Positions 44,769-50,852 of a stretch of 50,852 nt of DNA are shown piece by piece. The DNA comes from JADJLQ01 sp034439915. Lineage in GTDB: Bacteria; Bacteroidota; Bacteroidia; Chitinophagales; Saprospiraceae. The stretch is taken from positions 1 through 50,852 of the forward strand of contig JAWXBI010000255.1 of assembly GCA_034439915.1 (NCBI GenBank). The letters run 5' to 3'. The position numbers and the translations under genes were made by a program. The notes beneath the pieces are model-generated. The model was not told the DNA's origin and ran no database searches. It was given only the letters and a program-made list of their open reading frames with translations. The first letter of the stretch is position 1, and every line of letters starts with the position of its first letter.

Positions 44769-45122
44769 TTATACCTTGATTGTTTTTTTACTTTTTGTTT
44801 TATTCACCGCGGGTGTTTTTATTTTTTTTAAATAATGCTCCAGCGCATCCAATTTTGCATTCCAAAACTTGCGGTATTGTTCAACCCAATCGCTGACTTC
44901 ATATAATTTATCGAGTGTGGCTACACAGAATCGTTCACGCCCTTTTTGTTTTATGGTCACCAACCCACATTCTGTCAATATTTTGATGTGTTTGGATATT
45001 GCTGGCCTGCTGACGTGAAAGTTTTCAGCCACGGCATTCAGATTGAGGGACTGATGCGCGATCAAATGAATAATCTCCCGACGGGTAGGATCGGCGATCG
45101 CCTGAAATACATCTCTTCTCAT
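44769..45122 (-). CDS. ArsR-type (SdpR-like) winged-helix repressor
   Basis: A 117-aa regulator: MRRDVFQAIADPTRREIIHL start, recognition helix region FHVSRPAISKHIKILTECGLV, wing IKQKGRERFCVA, and a YRKFWNAKLDALEHYLKK C-terminal helix, all typical of the non-metal ArsR subgroup that is usually paired with an SRPBCC/AHSA1 protein. The metal-binding ELCVCDL motif is absent. The expected SRPBCC partner is not downstream; the gene is followed by the palindromic element. The C-terminal tail is lysine-rich (KTKSKKTIKV). A promoter and a palindromic operator candidate immediately upstream suggest autoregulation. Confidence 0.9.
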   Translation of the reverse strand: MRRDVFQAIADPTRREIIHLIAHQSLNLNAVAENFHVSRPAISKHIKILTECGLVTIKQKGRERFCVATLDKLYEVSDWVEQYRKFWNAKLDALEHYLKKIKTPAVNKTKSKKTIKV

Positions 45123-45139
45123 AAAAATTTATTAAACGT

Positions 45140-45151
45140 AACCATTTGGTT
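45140..45151. promoter_or_regulatory. Operator candidate of the ArsR-type gene
   Basis: AACCATTTGGTT: perfect arms AACCA and TGGTT with a 2-base spacer, located 18 bases before the start codon and just downstream of the -7 box, where a bound repressor would cover the transcription start. Confidence 0.5.
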
Positions 45152-45152
45152 G

Positions 45153-45183
45153 CAAACATAACCAGAACTCCGGACGAATCGAA
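45153..45183 (-). promoter_or_regulatory. Probable promoter of the ArsR-type gene
   Basis: On the minus strand TTCG (45180-45183, one mismatch to TTTG), 19 bases, TATGTTTG (45153-45160, full match to TAnnTTTG), 31 bases upstream of the start codon. Confidence 0.5.
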
Positions 45184-45264
45184 GCATTGGACATATATTT
45201 TTTACTCAGATGGTGTCCAGAGGCATTTAAAACTAACCTGATTGGATAAAGCGAAGCGTTGAAA

Positions 45265-45783
45265 TTATTTTAGGTTTAATTTCCAGTAACATTTGCTTCC
45301 TAATTCATTAACCTGGACAAACTGGTTCCTGGCCAGGACCTGGATCGAGGCCTCATTTGATTTTTCTGTTTCAGCAATGATAGAGACCACGCTGGCTTGT
45401 TGGGCCGCCCAGGGGATGATCGCAGCAACCGCCTGAGTCATATAGCCTCTTCCCTGAAAAAGCTCATAGGTGCCGTAACCGATTTCAATTTCACCCAGGT
45501 GATTTGGTTCGCCTTTAAAACAAAGGGCAGCGACCATTTGATTGAGATCCTTTCGGATAACCACCCATAAAGTTGAAAAGAGGTAGTTTTTGGATTTATC
45601 TGCAACGCTGGGCAAAATGGAATCCTCGAGAGCCTCCTTTAGTTCGGCCGATATTTCTCTGTTAACAAGGTCCAATTTCCAATCCTTTTCCAATGCGGGA
45701 TCCTGACGGATATATAGTAACAATTGATCCTGGTTAAGGGGGCGAAGGTACATTTCAGCAGTCTCTATCCATTGATTCTTCAT
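45265..45783 (-). CDS. GNAT family N-acetyltransferase (RimJ/RimL-like)
   Basis: A 172-aa acetyltransferase. The RimJ/RimL-type start (ETAEMYLRPLNQDQLLLYI) is followed by WVVIRKDLNQMVAALCFKG, the conserved EIEIGYGTYELFQGRGYMTQAV acetyl-CoA-binding region (Q/RGxGY) and VVSIIAETEKSNEASIQVLARNQF, a standard motif B layout. It would transfer an acetyl group from acetyl-CoA to an unknown amine, possibly a protein N-terminus or small molecule. Single-gene unit. The 224 bases upstream of its start hold no other gene and only a weak TACTC/GAGTA hairpin near 45936-45956. Confidence 0.88.
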   Translation of the reverse strand: MKNQWIETAEMYLRPLNQDQLLLYIRQDPALEKDWKLDLVNREISAELKEALEDSILPSVADKSKNYLFSTLWVVIRKDLNQMVAALCFKGEPNHLGEIEIGYGTYELFQGRGYMTQAVAAIIPWAAQQASVVSIIAETEKSNEASIQVLARNQFVQVNELGSKCYWKLNLK

Positions 45784-46007
45784 TTAATCTGACAGATCCA
45801 ATTAGCTACTTTAGGGTTGAATCCGGCTGCAAGATAAAAGATAAGCAGGATAGTTAAGGATTACCTGCCTGGGTCGTCACAGAGCAGAGGCAAATTTTTA
45901 ATACAACCCTTCAATAATGCTCCGGGTAAATCAGGAGTACTCATTCAAAATGGAGTATTTTTATATTGTATTCGGAACAAGGTTAAATTTTATTTATACA
46001 TTCTATT

Positions 46008-49000
46008 TTGCAGAATCTGCTTCGACACCAAAATATAACACCCCAACTCAGTTTGCTGATCTTACTATTTAATTTATGCGGGATCCATGATCTACCTGCT
46101 CAATCAACCTATATCCTCCCGGATGAAGTCAACACGGAATATAAAAAATTAGAAGCCGGACTCGATTATAACCGGATGGTCAAACCGATCTTAGCGGACA
46201 AATGTTTTGCATGTCATGGCAACGATCGCAACACCAGGAAGGCCGATCTGAGGCTGGATAAAAGTGAAAATGCCTATGCCCCTTTGCCCCAAAGCCCGGG
46301 CAGGGTAGCGATTTCCCCCAAAAACCCCGGGAAGAGCGAATTGATACTGCGCATATTATCCCAGGTTCAGGAATACGTAATGCCCCAACCTCAATCGAAT
46401 CTGATATTAAGTGCAAAAGAGAAGGCAATACTCGTTAAATGGATTGAAGAGGGGGCGGAATACCAACCTCATTGGTCGTTTCTTCCGATTAAACCGTTGC
46501 AAATACCGGAAATCAAACTGAAAGACTGGGCAAACAACCCGATTGACTATTTTATCGGTCATCAATTAGAAAAACAAGGGCTCACTCCTTCACCTGCTGC
46601 GCCCAGAGAATTATTATTGCGCAGGCTTTACCTGGACCTGACCGGTTTGCCACCGGGCATTAAAACGTTGGATGAATTCTTAAATGACACTTCTCCGGAT
46701 GCGTATGAAAAACAAGTTGATAAACTGCTTGCCTCTGCTCATTATGGCGAAAAAATGGCCATGCCCTGGCTGGATCTTGCCCGATTTGCCGACTCGCATG
46801 GATACACCGTAGACCGGCTTCGGAATATGTCACCGTATAGGGATTGGGTCATCCGATCATTCAATGCCAACATGCCTTATGATCATTTTATCAGCCAACA
46901 ATTAGCCGGCGACCTTATGCCCAATCCTACGACAGAAATGCTGATTGCCACCGCATTTAACCGCAATCACCCTCAAAACATGGAAGGTGGGATAATTGAG
47001 ATCGAGTTCCAAACAGAATACGCTGTAGACCGGACCAATACTTTCGGGGAAGCCTTTATCGGTTTGTCAGTGGGCTGCGCACGTTGTCATGATCACAAAT
47101 TTGACCCGATATCCCATAAAAACTATTACCAATTATTTTCATTTTTCAACCAGGTCAAAGAAGCGGGCCAGATTGCCTGGAACAACGCCATGCCCACACC
47201 CACTATACTATTGCCCGGAAATGAAAAGAAAAAGGTGATTGCATTTATTGAGGAATCGATCAATAAATCCAAAACAACATTGGATTCGGCTTCACACGCT
47301 GCCCGTCCAGCATTTGAAGCCTGGATGCAAACCGGTTCCTATAAGAAACTGGCTGCTTTTGATTACCCTCAGGCAGGATTAAAAGCCTATTACCCTTTAA
47401 ATGGTGACTTAAGCAATTATTTAAACCCTGACCAAATCGCTCAGATCAGGAGGGAAACGGACACCACTCCCGAGCAACCGATTTTCGATATTTTGGGTAA
47501 AACTCGTAGCCTGGTGCTGGATGGAGATGGATATCTCGATCTTTTACACCATGGTAGATTTAGGAAATCGGACCCATTCAGTATTGGTATATGGATTAAA
47601 ATTCCCAGCGATTTTAAGGAAGGGGTCATTTTTCACAAGAGCATAGCAGAACGATTGTACAATTTCAGAGGATACCATGTTTATTTTAAAGAAGGCAGGC
47701 TCCAAATCAATATGGCCCACACTGCTCCATCCAATGCCCTTACCCGATGGACCAAAAATCCAGTTCCGCTTGACCAATGGATCCAGTTGACCCTTACCTA
47801 CGATGGATCTTCTTCAGCCTATGGATTTAATTTGTTTATCGACGGCTTAAAGATAGAATTGGAAACCACCATGGATCAATTGTATAAGGATATTTCATTT
47901 GGCTTTGATCCTGAACCCGCGCTTCAGGTCGGTGGGTGGTGGCGAGGGTTGGGTTTTAAGGGGGGTAGGGTATCTGAATTGTTGATTTACGACCGTTTAT
48001 TAACTGATCATGAAATAAAAATATTAGCTCGTAAATCCAGTTGGCTCTCCCTCGGGAATAAACCGCATGACCAGCTGTCGATCGAAGAAAAATCAAACCT
48101 TTGGGATTATTATAACCTGGCGGAGGATTCAACATCTTTGGAACTGCGTGCACAACTTCAATTAAAACGCAGGGCTTTATCGGATTCCACGGAAAACATT
48201 CAGGAGATAATGGTCATGCAGGAAACCGGTCAGCCGGTAAAAACCTATTTGTTGAAGCGAGGAAATTATATGGACCCCGGTGAGGAAGTGTTTCCCTCCA
48301 CACCGGAGTTTATCCTGCCGATGGGCAACGATTTACCGAGGAACCGGTACGGACTTTCCCAATGGTTGACAAATAAAAACCATCCCCTTACGGCACGGGT
48401 AGCGGTTAACAGGCTGTGGCAAATTTATTTTGGTAATGGCCTGGTAAAGACCACGGAGGATTTTGGCAATCAGGGAGAATTACCAAGTCATCCTGAATTA
48501 TTAGATTGGCTTGCCGGATATTTTATGGACTCCGGCTGGGATATAAAAAAATTAAATAAACTTATTGTCATGTCCGCAACCTATCGGCAAGATTCCCGGG
48601 CAAACATTGAATTACTAAACGCTGATCCTGAAAACAAGTTTTTGGCCCGGGGGCCATCGAAAAGATTGTCTGCTGAAGTAATGAGAGATCTTGCCCTGGC
48701 TTCCTCCGGGTTGATCAATGATTCGGTAGGAGGAAACAGTATTAAGGCCTATCAACCTGAAGGGCTTTGGGAAATCAATAGTGCCACCTATCAATCGGAT
48801 TCTGTGCCGGAGATATACCGCCGCAGCTTATATATTTTAGTCAAACGATCAGTACCAAACCCTACATTGGCTTTATTTGATGCCCCTGACCGAAGCAGTT
48901 GTATTAGCCGGCGACAACGGACCAATACACCCTCCCAGGCGTTGGTTGTGCTGAATGACCCTACTTTTGTTGAATCCGCTAAGGTAATGGGTGAATATAT

Positions 49001-49268
49001 GACCCGTAAACAAGATCCGGAGCAAGCGATCAGGGAGATATACCGGAAAGTGACTGCGAGAGATCTTAATGATCAGGAGTTAAAACTTTTGCTTTCTTTA
49101 CAGAGACAAACGAATGAAAGGTTTAAAAAGGATCCCCGAAAAGCCCAGGGCTGGTTGGATTCAGGGTTCTATTTGGTGGACCCCGATCTATACCTGGTTC
49201 AGATTGCTGCCAATGCAGTCGTTGCCAGTGTTATCCTAAATTCAGATGCTTCCATCATGAACAGATAA
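46008..49268 (+). CDS. Planctomycete-type cytochrome c with DUF1549, LamG insert and DUF1553, copy 2
   Basis: A 1086-aa paralog of the 771-aa protein at 20862-23177. The best start is a TTG at 46008; no in-frame ATG precedes the signal-like segment (LLILLFNLCGIHDLPAQS). Parts: PSCyt1 with haem motif CFACH (C66, C69, H70) and EYVMPQPQSNL; DUF1549 (about 165-370) with CARCHDHKFDPIS as second CxxCH; a LamG/concanavalin-like domain (about 500-670: LVLDGDGYLDLLHHG, FSIGIWIKIPSDF, GYHVYFKEGRLQINMAH, VSELLIYDRLLTDHEI); DUF1553 (about 770-1040: HPLTARVAVNRLWQIYFGNG, RQRTNTPSQALVVLNDP). The LamG domain, absent from copy 1, suggests binding to a glycan or other ligand. The DUF1501 gene starts 3 bases after its stop. 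Confidence 0.88.
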   Translation: MQNLLRHQNITPQLSLLILLFNLCGIHDLPAQSTYILPDEVNTEYKKLEAGLDYNRMVKPILADKCFACHGNDRNTRKADLRLDKSENAYAPLPQSPGRVAISPKNPGKSELILRILSQVQEYVMPQPQSNLILSAKEKAILVKWIEEGAEYQPHWSFLPIKPLQIPEIKLKDWANNPIDYFIGHQLEKQGLTPSPAAPRELLLRRLYLDLTGLPPGIKTLDEFLNDTSPDAYEKQVDKLLASAHYGEKMAMPWLDLARFADSHGYTVDRLRNMSPYRDWVIRSFNANMPYDHFISQQLAGDLMPNPTTEMLIATAFNRNHPQNMEGGIIEIEFQTEYAVDRTNTFGEAFIGLSVGCARCHDHKFDPISHKNYYQLFSFFNQVKEAGQIAWNNAMPTPTILLPGNEKKKVIAFIEESINKSKTTLDSASHAARPAFEAWMQTGSYKKLAAFDYPQAGLKAYYPLNGDLSNYLNPDQIAQIRRETDTTPEQPIFDILGKTRSLVLDGDGYLDLLHHGRFRKSDPFSIGIWIKIPSDFKEGVIFHKSIAERLYNFRGYHVYFKEGRLQINMAHTAPSNALTRWTKNPVPLDQWIQLTLTYDGSSSAYGFNLFIDGLKIELETTMDQLYKDISFGFDPEPALQVGGWWRGLGFKGGRVSELLIYDRLLTDHEIKILARKSSWLSLGNKPHDQLSIEEKSNLWDYYNLAEDSTSLELRAQLQLKRRALSDSTENIQEIMVMQETGQPVKTYLLKRGNYMDPGEEVFPSTPEFILPMGNDLPRNRYGLSQWLTNKNHPLTARVAVNRLWQIYFGNGLVKTTEDFGNQGELPSHPELLDWLAGYFMDSGWDIKKLNKLIVMSATYRQDSRANIELLNADPENKFLARGPSKRLSAEVMRDLALASSGLINDSVGGNSIKAYQPEGLWEINSATYQSDSVPEIYRRSLYILVKRSVPNPTLALFDAPDRSSCISRRQRTNTPSQALVVLNDPTFVESAKVMGEYMTRKQDPEQAIREIYRKVTARDLNDQELKLLLSLQRQTNERFKKDPRKAQGWLDSGFYLVDPDLYLVQIAANAVVASVILNSDASIMNR

Positions 49269-49271
49269 ATA

Positions 49272-50744
49272 ATGAATATGGACCAAGAATTTCCGGATTC
49301 ATTCCAACACGAACTAAAAAAAGCTTATCAGCTCCATAGCCGAAGAAAGTTTTTAATGAACACCGCCGGAGGATTAGGCGGCATAGCTTTAAGTCAATTG
49401 TTGAATACGGATTTAATTGCCGCTTCAGGTAATCAAACGGTTTCTTCGATTGCCATCGATCCAAAAGTTAAGCGAGTGGTGTATTTGTTTATGGCCGGAG
49501 GTCCATCCCAATTGGAAACGTTCGATTATAAACCTAAATTAAAATCTCAAGCCGGGTTGACCTTGCCGGACTCCGTGCGACAAGGTCAACGCCTCACCGG
49601 TATGAGTGCCAATCAGGCCAACTTACCGATAGCACCGCCCCGCTATGAATTTCAAAGACATGGCAAAAATAAAACCTGGGTTTCAGAATTGATGCCTTAT
49701 ACCGCCAGGGTGGTGGATGAATTATGTATCATCAAATCTTTGTACACCGAAGCCATTAATCATGATCCGGCGATTACTTTTTTTCAAACCGGAAATCAAC
49801 TGCCTGGCCGCCCTTCGATTGGTTCCTGGATTAGTTATGGATTGGGGTCAGAAAACAAAAATTTACCTTCTTTTATCGTATTGGTTTCGAAAGACGCCAT
49901 TAAAGATCAACCCTTGTACTCCCGATTGTGGGGTAATGGTTTTTTGCCTTCTGAGTTCCAGGGGGTGCAGTTCAGATCAGGTATAGACCCGGTTTTATTT
50001 TTAAACGATCCTCCGGATTATCAAAAAGAAGACCGGAGGGAAATGCTTGATTACCTCTCTCGGTTGAATCAGCTTCAGAATGAAGCCTATCAGGATCCGG
50101 AAGTGGATGCCCGAATAGCGCAATACGAGCTGGCTTACCGCATGCAATCTGCTGTTCCCGACGTCATAGATATGAAAAATGAAACCCGGGAAACTTTTGA
50201 TTTATATGGGGAATCAAGCCGCAATCCGGGTACTTATGCCGCTAACTGTTTGCTGGCCCGCAAGCTATTGGAAAAAGATGTGCGATTCGTGCAATTGTAT
50301 CATCAGGGTTGGGACCACCACGGTGCATTACCGACAGGGATCGAAAAACAATTTAAAGCAACAGATCAGGCTACTGCAGCTCTGATTACGGATCTCAAAC
50401 GCCGGGGTTTATTGGAGGATACCCTGGTCGTTTGGGGAGGCGAATTTGGCAGGACTGTTTATTCCCAGGGTAAATTGACGGCAACGGATTATGGCAGGGA
50501 CCATCATCCCCGTTGTTTTACGATGTGGATGGCAGGGGCCGGAGTTAAGCCAGGATTTAGTTATGGGGAAACAGATGACTATAGTTATAACATTATCGAC
50601 AATCCGGTGCACGTACATGATTTTCAAGCTACCTTGTTGCATCTCATGGGTATTAACCACGAATCATTGACCTTTAAATTTCAGGGACGCCGTTACAGGT
50701 TGACAGATGTGCATGGCAAGGTGGTGCATGGAGTATTGTCCTAA
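49272..50744 (+). CDS. DUF1501 family Tat-exported protein, copy 2
   Basis: A 490-aa DUF1501 protein, colinear with the copy at 19391-20854. Tat signal near residue 25 (SRRKFLMNTAGGLGGIALSQ). Family motifs: VVYLFMAGGPSQLETFDYKP, SLYTEAINHDPAITFFQ, RPSIGSWISYGLGSENKNLP, RFVQLYHQGWDHHG, VVWGGEFGRT and YGRDHHPRCFTMWMAGAG. The fold is alkaline-phosphatase/sulfatase-like, but no substrate is established. Only 3 bases separate it from the cytochrome gene, so the two are translated from one message. An alternative Met lies two codons in. Confidence 0.9.
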   Translation: MNMDQEFPDSFQHELKKAYQLHSRRKFLMNTAGGLGGIALSQLLNTDLIAASGNQTVSSIAIDPKVKRVVYLFMAGGPSQLETFDYKPKLKSQAGLTLPDSVRQGQRLTGMSANQANLPIAPPRYEFQRHGKNKTWVSELMPYTARVVDELCIIKSLYTEAINHDPAITFFQTGNQLPGRPSIGSWISYGLGSENKNLPSFIVLVSKDAIKDQPLYSRLWGNGFLPSEFQGVQFRSGIDPVLFLNDPPDYQKEDRREMLDYLSRLNQLQNEAYQDPEVDARIAQYELAYRMQSAVPDVIDMKNETRETFDLYGESSRNPGTYAANCLLARKLLEKDVRFVQLYHQGWDHHGALPTGIEKQFKATDQATAALITDLKRRGLLEDTLVVWGGEFGRTVYSQGKLTATDYGRDHHPRCFTMWMAGAGVKPGFSYGETDDYSYNIIDNPVHVHDFQATLLHLMGINHESLTFKFQGRRYRLTDVHGKVVHGVLS

Positions 50745-50818
50745 AGTGAGGCATGATTGGGATTCAATAAGAAAATGATGACCATCCCTGGTTGCTAAAA
50801 AAATTGAAATCAATTAAA

Positions 50819-50852
50819 ATGAAAAAAATAGTGGGTCTCGGATTTGCATTGG
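50819..50852 (+). CDS. Start of a gene cut by the window edge
   Basis: ATG followed by AAAAAAATAGTGGGTCTCGG reads MKKIVGLGFAL, a typical beginning of a signal peptide. It lies 74 bases after the DUF1501 gene and could be a further member of that operon. Only 11 codons are visible, so the product cannot be named. Confidence 0.45.
   Translation, partial: MKKIVGLGFAL

Noticed and set aside
1..50852. CRISPR arrays, tRNA or rRNA genes, prophage or insertion sequences
   Set aside because: No spaced direct repeats, no tRNA-like cloverleaf sequence noticed and no transposase, integrase or phage structural gene among the coding regions.

Overview
The window is about 50.9 kb of chromosomal DNA from a member of the Bacteroidota, most likely the Saprospiria (Saprospiraceae or relatives). 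The evidence is: secreted proteins with type IX secretion (T9SS) C-terminal sorting domains of both type A (the 734-aa and 146-aa proteins) and type B (the three ~760-aa gliding-motility-type proteins); a short ~290-aa primary sigma factor; DUF4293, OstA-like, DUF4403, START-like and Lnb/DUF4105 proteins that are typical of the phylum; and Bacteroidota-type promoters (TTTG, 19 bases, TAnnTTTG). Genus-level placement is inference. I found no rRNA, tRNA, CRISPR array, prophage or insertion-sequence transposase.

Layout. 0.1-5.5 kb: a dockerin-containing T9SS cargo, a DUF4293 membrane protein, and an OstA-like/TPR-SH3 pair. 5.5-6.1 kb: ribosomal proteins L27 and L21 behind a near-perfect promoter. 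6.2-13.1 kb: three tandem paralogous PKD-repeat proteins in one transcription unit. 13.2-16.6 kb: housekeeping genes (threonylcarbamoyl-AMP synthase, S41 C-terminal processing protease, Lrp regulator, primary sigma factor). 16.8-19.3 kb: START-like protein with a lysine-rich tail and a vanadium-haloperoxidase-like lipoprotein. 19.4-23.2 kb: a planctomycete-type cytochrome c (PSCyt/DUF1549-DUF1553) plus DUF1501 pair. 23.2-30.8 kb: Lnb-like acyltransferase, a large sortilin-type beta-propeller protein, DUF4403 lipoprotein, trehalose synthase. 30.9-35.1 kb: LVIVD lipoprotein, a putative outer-membrane protein, an ECF sigma factor overlapping an envelope-spanning candidate. 35.3-36.5 kb: a frameshifted beta-helix lipoprotein with a strong terminator. 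36.6-40.2 kb: ferredoxin, TetR regulator, a 43-aa acidic ORF and a long-chain acyl-CoA dehydrogenase. 40.2-43.4 kb: a second sortilin-type protein. 43.4-45.8 kb: a short T9SS protein, a degenerate gene, a 161-bp palindromic element, an ArsR-type regulator and a GNAT acetyltransferase. 46.0-50.7 kb: a second PSCyt/DUF1553-DUF1501 operon, with a LamG domain inserted in the first protein.

How the genes fit together. Most of the window is cell-envelope biology: exported adhesins, outer-membrane or LPS-related proteins, lipoproteins and Tat-exported DUF1501 proteins. Three paralogous sets (three PKD proteins, two sortilin-like proteins, two PSCyt-DUF1501 operons) show repeated duplication of exported proteins. 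The best candidates for new biology are the two PSCyt-DUF1501 operons, a repeated TTTGACT-type operator between the acyl-CoA dehydrogenase and the second sortilin gene, a 43-aa acidic ORF behind the dehydrogenase, the palindromic element near 44.6 kb, and the ECF-sigma/membrane-anchored beta-barrel pair.
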